In this document: positions 36,047 through 45,500 of the stretch, piece after piece | Layout: each line of letters opens with the position of its first letter | Numbering within the stretch: the stretch's first letter is position 1 | Assembly (NCBI RefSeq): GCF_049537155.1 | Contig: NZ_JBMVQZ010000001.1 | Location: 1 to 64,000 of the forward strand | DNA length: 64,000 bases | Source of the DNA: Limisphaera sp049537155 | GTDB taxonomy: Bacteria; Verrucomicrobiota; Verrucomicrobiia; Limisphaerales; Limisphaeraceae | Reading direction: 5' to 3' | Notes under the pieces: generated by a model | The model's database searches: none | The model's input: the letters and a program-made list of their open reading frames with translations, nothing else | What the model was told of the DNA's origin: nothing | Position numbers and translations under genes: made by a program

Positions 36047-36367
36047 TCAGCGGCTGAGCAGCTGGGCGTCAATGGTGTCGGTTTTGGCCAGCAGGCCTTC
36101 GGCCCTGGCGAACTGGCGGACGCGTGCGGGCTGGACGACGGAGACGGGGATGGCTGCGGTGTGGAGGGTGCGCAGGACGGGTTGTTCGTAGCCTCCGGTG
36201 CCCTCGCAGACGACCTGCAGGGGCTGGCCTGTGGCCTGGAGGAGGCGGGCCAGCCGGCGCAGACCTGCGGGGCTGTGGGGCAGCGGGTGGAGACGACCTT
36301 GCAGGTGCAGCAGCAGGGAATCCTTTGCAATGTCGAGGCCGACGCAGGTAATGTGGGTGGCGTTCAT
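36047..36367 (-). pseudogene. IS110-family transposase, N-terminal DEDD fragment
   Basis: The ATG at 36367 opens MNATHITCVGLDIAKDSLLL, the start of the RuvC-like DEDD domain of IS110 recombinases. The acidic residues expected in order are visible: D in GLDIAKDS, E in VCEGTGGYEQPV and D in KTDTIDAQLL. The frame ends after LLSR where family members continue to about 330-400 residues, because the CACGGAG repeat begins there. The C-terminal serine domain is missing, so it is inactive. The upstream flank (36370-36640) may be the retained left end. Confidence 0.82.
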
Positions 36368-36369
36368 TG

Positions 36370-36640
36370 CGACTCGTTCTTGTAGATGCGGGCCGGCCTG
36401 CCTGCGGCGGGCCGCTCTGTCAACGGTTCGAGCCAAGCAACGGGGCAGCGGTGGTTCCTGCTCTGTACAGGCTTCCGGGGCCGGCTGGTCCCGGAGCTGA
36501 GGCACAGGTGGAACTGGCCGCTGCCGGTTGGGATGCCGGCAGCAGCCGGCACCCCAACGCCCTGTCCCCACCCGGGACCCGGGCAAAGTCCACACCGCCC
36601 ACCTTGCAGCCCGGGACTTCACCAAGAAGGATACAAGGCA
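36370..36640 (-). ncRNA. Possible IS110 left-end noncoding region with strong hairpin (candidate bridge-RNA remnant)
   Basis: This stretch sits immediately 5' of the IS110 start codon. It contains a hairpin at 36527-36558 with a 14-bp stem having one mismatch (GTTGGGATGCCGGC, loop AGCA, GCCGGCACCCCAAC). IS110 elements carry a structured guide (bridge) RNA in a noncoding end, commonly upstream of the transposase. The placement fits, but I have not matched target- or donor-binding loops, and it could be an unrelated hairpin. No protein gene is supported here. Confidence 0.35.
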
Positions 36641-36935
36641 AGGAGGAGACAGAGACAAAACACAGAGACGTTGTCTGGATGTTACAAGTGGACCATGCGC
36701 TGCATCCTCTTGCAGGGCATTTCATGCGGGGCGCATGTGGGTGTTGCTGGCATGGTCAGCATTGCGGGTCTGTTGTGCCGACCGGTTACTTGCCCGGCCC
36801 GACGGGGTTGGTTTCTTGAGACGTTTTTTCCTCTGTGAGGATCTCTGTGTTCTCCGTGCCTCTGTGGTTCATGGTTGAGATCCTTTCGAAGGCTCTGTCT
36901 TGAATTCCGTGTCTCCGTGGTTTTTAAAACTCCTT
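36640..36935. repeat. Degenerate CACGGAG-family repeat copies
   Basis: Scattered copies: GGAGACAGAGACAAAACACA near 36641, CTCTGTGTTCTCCGTGCCTC near 36842 and TTCCGTGTCTCCGTGGTTTT near 36906. The sequence between them holds nothing I recognise. Confidence 0.65.
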
Positions 36936-36989
36936 CGGCTTGGCGGGCACGGGGGATGGATCGCGCGGGAGGCGGCGGGTCGGGAGCAC

Positions 36990-37018
36990 AAAAAAGGGAT
37001 GGCCATTGCGGCCATCCC
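36990..37018 (-). terminator. Rho-independent terminator of the PEP-CTERM gene
   Basis: On the minus strand GGGATGGCC-GCAAT-GGCCATCCC gives a perfect 9-bp stem followed by six T residues, starting 36 nt after the stop codon at 37054. Confidence 0.9.
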
Positions 37019-37053
37019 CGAGGGTGGGGGTGGTGGAACTGGGAGGAAAATCG

Positions 37054-37701
37054 TCAGGTTTGGGTCCCGGTACGGCAATTCGTCACCGTCAATTTTCGCC
37101 GGGCAAAAGCCAAAGTCAAGCCGGCCAAAACCCCGATGGCCCATGTGGAGGGCTCGGGCACAGCCTCGACTCGCATGCGTTGGGGATCGTTCAGGTCCGG
37201 GCTGCTCCATGCCCCGCCGCTGTTGACGGTGAAGGTGAATTCGCTGGGGAAACCCGTGCCGGATTCGGAGTCGGTATAGCCCCAGCGGAGGGTGCTGCGG
37301 GCATCGGGTCGGACCACCACGTAGTACGTGGTGAACGGAGTTATGGAGACGTTCAGCCCGGTGATGCTGACGACGTTGTCGGTGTCGGGCGTCGTGGGAT
37401 TGGCCCATCCGCTGGCCAGGGTCTCCACAATGGAACCGGGCGTGCCACCCGAGCCGTTGGCGTCCCAGAGTTGGACGCTGAACGTTCCGTTGTTGCCGCC
37501 GTAAAGGTTCAGGTGGACGGCTTCCAGGGCGGTATAGGAACCGCTGGAGAAGGCTTGTCCGGCCCAAGTGCTTTCGCTGAGGCCGATCGAGGCAGCGAAG
37601 GGTTGGTGCAGGCTGTCGGCGATGGGAACCCCTGCCCGGCCTGTGGTGGTGAACAGCAGCAGAGCCAACGCGCCTGCCATTGATGCAAATCCGTTTGCCA
37701 T
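37054..37701 (-). CDS. PEP-CTERM sorted exported protein
   Basis: The 215-residue protein has an N-terminal signal peptide (MANGFASMAGALALLLFTTTG) and a C-terminal sorting tail VPEPSTWAIGVLAGLTLAFA followed by RRKL, the PEP-CTERM signal recognised by exosortase/archaeosortase-type systems in exopolysaccharide producers. The body (residues about 30-185) is a beta-rich domain with GGNNGTFSVQLWDANGSGG, similar to the choice-of-anchor or DVUA0089-like domains often found in this group. The start is ATG at 37701; the longer open frame upstream runs through the tRNA and is not used. A strong terminator follows. Surface location is inferred from the sorting signal. Confidence 0.88.
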   Translation of the reverse strand: MANGFASMAGALALLLFTTTGRAGVPIADSLHQPFAASIGLSESTWAGQAFSSGSYTALEAVHLNLYGGNNGTFSVQLWDANGSGGTPGSIVETLASGWANPTTPDTDNVVSITGLNVSITPFTTYYVVVRPDARSTLRWGYTDSESGTGFPSEFTFTVNSGGAWSSPDLNDPQRMRVEAVPEPSTWAIGVLAGLTLAFARRKLTVTNCRTGTQT

Positions 37702-37842
37702 GCCAGTTGACAACCGCCTTTGTAATGCAGTTGCCTTCGTTGTCAAGGGCCGTTTCCAAGGCGTGAAGCCGTTGGGGCGAGGCGGGCGCCGACGGCCTTC
37801 GTGTGCGACGGCCCCGGGAGAGGGGCTGTCAGAAAAGGAAAT

Positions 37843-37929
37843 TGGTGCCGATGGAGGGAGTCGAACCCCCACGCCCTTTCGGGCACCAGATTTTGAGTCT
37901 AGCGCGTCTGCCAATTCCGCCACATCGGC
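37843..37929 (-). tRNA. tRNA-Leu (anticodon CAA)
   Basis: On the minus strand an 87-nt cloverleaf is readable. The acceptor stem GCCGATG pairs with CATCGGC, followed by discriminator A and an encoded CCA. The D-arm contains AATTGGCAGACGC, the anticodon stem is CTAGA/TCTGG around the loop CTCAAAA (anticodon CAA), a long variable arm (TGCCCGAAAGGGCGT) is typical of tRNA-Leu, and the T-arm has GGTTCGACTCC. It lies 141 bp upstream of the PEP-CTERM gene. Confidence 0.95.
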
Positions 37930-38127
37930 ACCCTGACGATCGTGATCATACACATTCTGCGCCGGTTGTAAACCCCCTTGGGGAGGGGGTCACGGCCGGC
38001 GGGCCGGTGTGTGGGGAACCACCGAGAGCGCCCGAGGGGACCCATGCACCGCGGAGACAGGCAGGGACGTGTTCCGCCTCCGCGAAGGGCGCAGATGGCT
38101 CCCTAAACACAGGCACGCTACAGCGAA

Positions 38128-38368
38128 TCGAACTCGGAGACCACGGAGATTTTCCTTTTTTACCCCACGGAGACACGGAGAACACAGAGGAGACACAGAA
38201 TCGTTTTCCTTTTCCTCGGTGACCTCTGTGTCTCAGGGGTTTTCATCTCTTCGCACTGTTTCGTGGGTCGTGAACCACAGAGGCACGGAGTTGGATTCGT
38301 TGTTCTTATTTGCTCTGGGTGGTCTCCGTGGTTTGTGAGAAGGTGTTGTCTGTGTCCTCCGTGGTTCA
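38128..38368. repeat. CACGGAG-family repeat block
   Basis: Copies include ACCACGGAGATTTTCCTTTT near 38138, CCACGGAGACACGGAGAACA at 38164, the inverse TGACCTCTGTGTCTCAGGGG at 38220, and TCCTCCGTGGTTCAGCGGCG at the end. It abuts the stop codon of the rhomboid gene. The rest of the gap back to the tRNA (37930-38127) shows no gene. Confidence 0.8.
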
Positions 38369-39256
38369 GCGGCGTTCCATGCGGCGGCGGGCGGCTTCGA
38401 GGATCTTCCGCTCGCGCGGGGTGAGGCTGTGGATGCCGTGGGCGGAGATTTTGTCCAGGATGGGATCCACCTCCCGACTCAGGAACTCGTCGGAGGTTAA
38501 GTCGTCCGGGAGGTCGGGTTCGCCGCTGCGTCCCGCAGTCCGGAGCGGGCCGGCCACGCGGTAGGTGGGTCGTGGGACCGACCTGCGATGCCATCGAAGG
38601 CGAAGACGCGGTAAGGAATCATAAAGCCCCCACCGGATGTAGGCGATGCCGGCGAACATGCCACCCAGATGCGCGGCGTGCGCGATGCCGTCGCCGGGGA
38701 AGAGGAGTCCGAATCCGGCCAGGAGTGCGCTGATGAGCAGGAGGTATTTGGCGCGGAGGGTGAGGGGCAGGACGAAAAAGAGCAGGAGGGTGAGGGGGCG
38801 CTCGGGATGGATGGTGGCGAAGGCGGCCATCAGGCAGAAGGCCCCGGCGGAGGCACCGAGGACGGCGCCGCCGAACCAGCGCGGGGAGATCAGCGCGGCC
38901 AACACCTGCAGCAGTCCGCCGAGGAAACCGCCCAGGAAGTAGAGTGTGAGAAAGCGGCGGGGCCCGAGTTCTTCCTCCAGGGCACGGCCGAAGACGTAGA
39001 TGACGAAGGCGTTGAGCAGCAGATGGAGCAGCCCGCCATGCATGAACTGGAAGGTGAGGAGCTGCCAGAGGTAGCCCTGGGCCAGCCCTTCGAGGCTGAG
39101 GGCGAAGAGGGCGTCGGTGGGGAATCGCGGGAATGCGCGGTACAGGATGTTCTGCAGCAGGAAGGCGACGGCGTTGGCGATGACGAGCCACACCGCGGCG
39201 GGCCAGCCGGATCGGTAAGCCGGCGTGGTGCGCATGTAGTCCCTGTCGTCGAGCAT
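38366..39256 (-). CDS. Rhomboid family intramembrane serine protease
   Basis: The 296-residue membrane protein has about six to seven helices. The catalytic serine is in LGASAGAF (S136) and the catalytic histidine in HAAHLGGM (H196). The structural HxxxxHxxxN pattern is present as FMHGGLLHLLLNAF (H73, H78, N82). Rhomboids cleave membrane proteins within or near the bilayer; the substrate is unknown. About 85 soluble C-terminal residues follow, with an Arg-rich acidic end (LTPRERKILEAARRRMERR) resembling the C-terminal tail of other Verrucomicrobial rhomboids. The stop codon lies at the edge of a CACGGAG repeat block. Signature residues are intact, so it is probably active. Confidence 0.92.
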   Translation of the reverse strand: MLDDRDYMRTTPAYRSGWPAAVWLVIANAVAFLLQNILYRAFPRFPTDALFALSLEGLAQGYLWQLLTFQFMHGGLLHLLLNAFVIYVFGRALEEELGPRRFLTLYFLGGFLGGLLQVLAALISPRWFGGAVLGASAGAFCLMAAFATIHPERPLTLLLFFVLPLTLRAKYLLLISALLAGFGLLFPGDGIAHAAHLGGMFAGIAYIRWGLYDSLPRLRLRWHRRSVPRPTYRVAGPLRTAGRSGEPDLPDDLTSDEFLSREVDPILDKISAHGIHSLTPRERKILEAARRRMERR

Positions 39257-39575
39257 CTCGGGGGGAACGTACCGTTTTTGAAGCGGGGAGGCAAACCGGT
39301 CGAAGGGGAGGGCGAACGGTGAGGCACGCGGTGCCGGCCGGGGACGGCGCGGGCCTGATGGGCGTGTGTTGACATCTCCGCGGTGGGGGCGTGGGGACGG
39401 GTTCTTGCTCGGCTTGGGCGGGTTGGGTTAGATTGGGTGCGCTGCGGCCGGAACGAAGGGAACCGCACGGCATGGCCGGTCTGTGGCGAGGGATCGGTCG
39501 GGCGCCGTGGGTGGACCGGCCGTTGACGTGGGCGATCAAGGGGGCTGCGACGCTCCTTCGCGTGAAGGGAAACGA
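39257..39575. other. Intergenic region between rhomboid and giant lamin-tail gene
   Basis: This 319-bp divergent spacer must hold promoters for both genes. A TTGACA occurs at 39369-39374 but no good -10 follows at normal spacing. I see no repeat or small gene. Immediately before 39576 the sequence GAAGGGAAACGA provides a ribosome binding site. Confidence 0.5.
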
Positions 39576-42500
39576 ATGCACATGATCAAGAAGCCCTGGT
39601 TCCGTCGGGCACGGTGGATCGAGCTCGGGTGGTGGTTGGTCGTTTTGTGCGGGGGACACGGTTTGGGGACGGCGGGTGCGGTGCAGGGCATCTTGCGCGA
39701 GGTATGGGAGGGGATTGGCGGTACGGCCGTGGCGGACCTGACGAATTCGCCGGCATTTCCGAATCAGCCCACATCCACGAATCTGGTGACGGATTATTTC
39801 GAGGCGCCGGTGGACGTGCTGGACAACTATGGGCAGCGGATGCACGGCTATCTGATCCCGCCGGTGACCGGGGATTACACGTTTTGGATTGCCAGTGACG
39901 ATCAGGGGGAGTTGTGGCTGAGCACGAATGAATCGCCTGCGAACCGGCGTTTGATCGCGTGGGTGTCGGTCTGGACGGGATCGAGGGAGTGGGGCAAGGA
40001 GCCGAACCAGCAATCGGCGCCGGTGCGGTTGGAGGCGGGTCGGGCTTATTACATCGCGGCGCTGCAGAAGGAGGGCGGGGGCGGCGACAACCTGGCGGTG
40101 CGGTGGTTGCGGCCGGACGGTGTGGATCAGGGGCCGATTCCCGCGCAGTACCTGCTTCCGTACGGGATTGCGCTGCGTGCGCCGGAGATCGTCAGGCAAC
40201 CGACGAACACGACGGTGACGGAGGGTGGGACGGCGGTTTTCGTGGTGGAGCTGGCGAATCCGGAGATGGTGACGTACCGGTGGCAGCGGAATTTCGTGGA
40301 TCTGCCGGAGGCCCGGGGACCGGTGTTGGAGTACGGGCCGGTGCGGTTGGGCGATCACGGGGCGCAGTTCCGGGTGATAGCCAGCAACAGCGAGGGAAGT
40401 GTGACCAGTACGGTGGCCGTGTTGACGGTGACGCCGGACACGGTACCGCCGGCGTTGCTGGGGGCGCGGAATGAGGGTCGGACGCGGGTGCGGGTGTGGT
40501 TCAGCGAACCGATGGCGGCGCCGGGGGCGACGAACGCGGCGCATTACCGGCTGGACCGTGGGCGGTCGGTGTTGACGGCCGAGTTCGGTGCGACGGCAGC
40601 GGAGGTGGTGTTGACGACCTCGGAGCTGACCTACGGGCAGACGTACACGCTGACGGTGAGCAATTTGACGGATCAGGCGGCGACGCCGAACCCGCTGCCG
40701 GCGGGGTCGCAGGTGGTGTTCACGGCCTATGAGTTCGTGCCGCAGGACGTGGGGAATCCGGCGTTGGCCGGTGAGACGGTGAGTGTGCCGGGCGGGGTGG
40801 ATGTGCGGGGCAGCGGTGCGACCATCGGCGGGACGTCGGACCAGTTTCACTTTGGGTGGGACGAGCGGCAGGGGGATTTCGACCTGGAGGTGCGCGTGGC
40901 CGGTTTGAGCGTGCCGGATCCGTATGTGCGGGCGGGGTTGATGGCGCGCGAGACGTTGGATGCCCGTGCGCGGTTTGGTGCGGTTTTTGCCTCGTCGGTG
41001 CAGTTGGGATGTTTCTTTCAGGCGCGGTCGGCCCAGGGGGGCACGGCGACGGTGACGGCCCCGCGGGGCGGTTTTCCGGTGAATTATCCGTACACGTGGT
41101 TGCGGTTGCGCCGGGAGGGGACGGTGCTGACGGGTTATGCCTCGTGGGACGGCCAGGTTTGGACCCAGCTGGGCACGGTGGCGTTGAGTGGGCTGTCGAA
41201 CCGGTTGTACGTGGGCCTGGCGGTTTGCAGTGACACGACCAATGCGGTTGCGCTGGCGCGGTTTCGTGATTTCGGTCCGACGCGCAGCCTGTTGACCGGG
41301 ACGGTGAGGCGGGATCGGGAACCGGTGGGACCGTCGAGCCGCACGACGGGTCTGATCATCAGTGAGATCATGTATCATCCGACGAACCGTCCGGACGGGC
41401 GGAATCTGGAGTTTGTGGAGCTGCACAATGCGCGGTCGGTGTTCGAGGAGCTGACGGGTTGGCGGCTGGCCGGGGACATTGCGTACACGTTTCCGGACGG
41501 GTTCACGTTGCAGGCGGGCGAGACCGTGGTGGTGGCGGCGGATCCGGAGGCGATTCGAACCGTGTACGGAATCACGAATGTCCTCGGCCCGTACACGGGT
41601 CGGCTGCCGAACGACCGGGGGCGTGTGGTGCTGTTGAACAATGCGGGGGCGATCCGGCTGGCGGTGGAGTATTCGGACGAGCCGCCCTGGCCGGCGGCGG
41701 CCGATGGCGCGGGGCATTCACTGGTGTTGGCGCGGCCGAGTTACGGGGAGATGGACGAGCGGGCGTGGGCGGCCAGCGAATTGCGGGGTGGTTCGCCCGG
41801 CGAGATGGATCCGGTGGTGCCGGCGCCGGAAAAGGCGGTGGTGATCAACGAGATCCTGGCGCACACGGACGATCCGCAGCTGGACTTCATCGAGTTGTAC
41901 AATCATTCGAACCAGCGGGTGGACTTGTCCGGGTGCATTTTGACAGATGATCCGACGACGAACCGGTTTCGGATCCCGGACGGGACGTTCATCGAGGCGC
42001 GCGGGTTTTTGACATGGGACCAGAACCAGTTGGGGTTCGCGCTGAATGCGGGTGGTGAGACGGTGTATTTGATTTCGTCGAACGGGCTGCGGGTGTTGGA
42101 CGCGGTGCGCTTTGGCGGGCAGGAGAACGGTGTGGCCAGTGGTCGGACGCCGGATGGCAGTCCGTGGATACGCCGGCTGGCGTGGCCGACACCGGGCAGT
42201 GCCAATGCGCCCCGGCGGGTGGAACCGGTGGTGATCAACGAGATCATGTACCATCCGATCACGGAAGAGGACGACGACGAGTACATCGAGCTGCACAATG
42301 CCTCCGGGCAAGCCGTGGACGTGGGCGGCTGGCGGTTGCGGGAGGGGGTGGAGTTCACGATCCCGGCGGGGACGGTGATTCCGGCGGGCGGGTATTTGGT
42401 GGTGGGGCGGAATGTGGAACGGTTGCGGTCGCGGTACCCGCAGTTGAACGCTGGGAACAGCGTGGGGGATTACACAGGCCGGCTGAGCAACGGGGGTGAA

Positions 42501-45500
42501 CGGCTGGTGCTGCAGAAGCCGGATTGGGTGATGACGACCAATGCCCTGGGGGAGGTGAGCACGAACCGGATTTGGATCACGGTGGGGGAGGTACGGTACT
42601 GGGACGGAGGTCGTTGGGGGCAGTACGCCGACGGGGGCGGATCGAGTCTGGAGCTGGTGGATCCGCGGGCGGATCCGATGTCGCCGTCGAACTGGGCGGA
42701 CAGTGACGAGAGGGGCAAGGCGTCCTGGACGACGCTGTCGGTGACGGGCCGGTGGGACAACGCCAATGCCAACGTGGCGGCAAACCGGTTGTATCTCGGG
42801 TTGTTGGAGGCGGGCGAATGCCTGGTGGACGACGTGGAAGTGCTGGCCAACGGGCAGAACAATCTGGTGGCCAACGGGGGGTTCGAGAATGGCAGCACGG
42901 GCTGGTTGTTCAGTGGCAACCACAGCACATCGCTGGTCGTCTCGACAGGGGCGGTGAGCGGGGCCAACTGCCTGTATGTCCGCGCCAGCGGGGATCTGGA
43001 CACGGGGCCCAATGCGATTCGCACTTCTCTGAGTTCGGCCCTCACTGCCAACGCCACCCATGTGATCCGGGTCAAGGCGCGCTGGCTGGCCGGGTCGCGA
43101 CAGATCCTGTTGCGGGTGCGGGGCAACGGGCTGGAACTGGCGGGGGATTTGAACGTGCCGCCGAATCTGGGGACACCCGGTCTGCCCAACAGCCGGCGGG
43201 TGTCGAACGCGGGCCCGGCCATTTACGACGTCCGGCACGATCCGCCCTTGCCGGACGCGAACGAACCGGTGCGGGTGACCTGCCGGGTGGACGATCCCGA
43301 CGGCGTGTCGTTGGTGCGGCTGCGGTACCGGGTGGATCCGTCCTCGTCGTTGAGTACGTTGACGATGGTGGACGACGGGACGCGGGGGGACGAGGTGGCG
43401 GGCGACGGTGTGTACACGGCGCAGTTGACGGGTCGCAGTGCGGGCACGCTGGTGGCGTTTCGGATCACGGCGACCGACCGCAACGGGGCGACGAGCACCT
43501 TTCCGGCGCGCGCGCCGGAGGAGGAGTGTCTGATTCGGTGGGGGGATCCGGTGCCGTTCGGGACGTTTGCGCATTATCATCTCTGGTTCACGGCGGCGAC
43601 AGCCTCGGCGCGGACGGCCGGTCTGGACAACACCTGGCGGGATTCGACGCTGGTGTACGGGAACCATCGGATCATTTACAACACCGGTTTCCGTGACAAG
43701 GGCAGTCCGTATCACGCTGGGCAGGGTGACATTGCGGCCAACACCCCGGCCGACGAACCGTTGCTCGGGGTGCAACGCCGGGTGTTTGCCTCGACGGGCA
43801 ACGGCGGGTCGGAAGCGACGGGCATTCGGAGTCAGTTGGCCGCGTGGTATGCGCAGCAGTTGGGCATTCCATACCTGCACGCGCATTACATGCGGCTGTA
43901 TTTCAACGGGAGTTTGTTCCGGCCGGACATCATGGAGGATTTGGAGGAGCCGGATCACGAGTACGCGGAGCGGTGGTTCCCGGCCGACGGCACGGGCGAT
44001 TTGTACAAGATCGCCGTGTGGTTCGAGTTTCAGGACAACAACCGGGACTTCAACGCGACCAGTGCGACGATCGAACGGTTCGTGACGCTGAACAACCAGT
44101 ACAAGCTGGCGCGGTATCGGTGGAACTGGCAGCGGCGCACCCGCGACGGCGACGCCAACAATTACCGGCAGTTCTTCGATCTGGTGACCGCCCTGAACGA
44201 CACCAGCACCAACTACACCGCCGGGATCCTGAATCTGGCCGACATGGAACAGTGGATGCGGGTGTTGTGCTACGACTTTGCGATGGGCAACTGGGACGCC
44301 TGGACCTACCGGATCGGCCAGAACATGTATCTCTACCGGCCGGTGGGGGGCAGATGGGTGCTGATTCCGTGGGACATCGATTTCACGTTCGGTTTGGGGG
44401 ACGGGACGACGGCGCCGTTGCGGGGCGGGCACGACAACACGATGAACCGCGCCTACGCGAACGCGACCTTCCAGCGGATGAACTGGCGCGCCTACCAGGA
44501 CACCATCAACGGTCCGTTCCGGCCCGAACGGTTCCAGCCGCAGATCGATGCGCGGCGTTCGATCCTGTTGAAGAACGGGGTTACCGGGCTGGCGCATCCG
44601 TCGGTGATCACCTCCTGGATCAACACGCGCCGGACCTTCATCCAGAGCCAGCTCAACGTGGTGGACAGTCCGGTGTTGGCCATCACGTCCAATGGCGGGA
44701 ACAATTTCACCTCCACGGTGCCCACGGTGACGCTGGACGGCGTGGCGCCGATCGCGGTGGCGACGCTGATGGTCAACGGCGTGCCGCAGCCGGTGACCTG
44801 GACGGGTGTGCGGACGTTCCGGATGGTGGTGCCCCTGACCGGTGTGACCAATGAACTGCGTGTGGTGGGATTGGACCGGCTGGGGCGGCCGGTGCCGGGG
44901 GCGGAGACGAGCATCACGATCTATTATCCGGGCGAGGTGCCGCGGCCGGAGGATTACGTGGTGATCAACGAGATTCATTACCGGCCGCGGCCCGGGGAGG
45001 AAGGTTCGGCGTTTCTGGAACTGTACAATCGGTCGGACACGGCGAGCTTCGACCTGAGCGGTTATCGGCTGCAGGGGGTGGGTTACACGTTCCCGGCCGG
45101 GTCGGTGATGCCGCCGGGGGCGTACTGGGTGTTGGTGGGGGATCGGGCCCGGTTCGAGGCCGTTTATGGTGGGGGTGTACCCATCTTTGACGTGTATCCG
45201 GGCGGTTTGGACGACGATGGCGAGCGGATTGCGTTGTGGCGGCCGGGTGCGGAGCCGGGCGTGGAGGAGCTGATCACGGACGTCCGGTATCGGAACGTGC
45301 CGCCGTGGCCGACGAACGCGGCCGGGGGCGGTTCCTCGCTGCAGTTGATTGACGCCGCGCAAGGGAGCTGGCGTGTGGGCAACTGGTGGGCACCGCCCAC
45401 GAATCACGCCGACCGCGCCACGCCGGGTCGGCCCAACGCGGGTGTGGAATCGCTGGCGCCGTTCCCGGACGTCTGGATTAACGAGGTGATGCCGGTGAAC

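Noticed and set aside
37702..37953. Longer start for the PEP-CTERM gene running through 37953
   Set aside because: The extension reads straight through the tRNA-Leu gene. The signal peptide begins at the ATG at 37701.
39369..39374. TTGACA as promoter of the giant lamin-tail gene
   Set aside because: No matching -10 sequence lies 15-19 bp downstream, and in GC-rich DNA an isolated hexamer is weak evidence.
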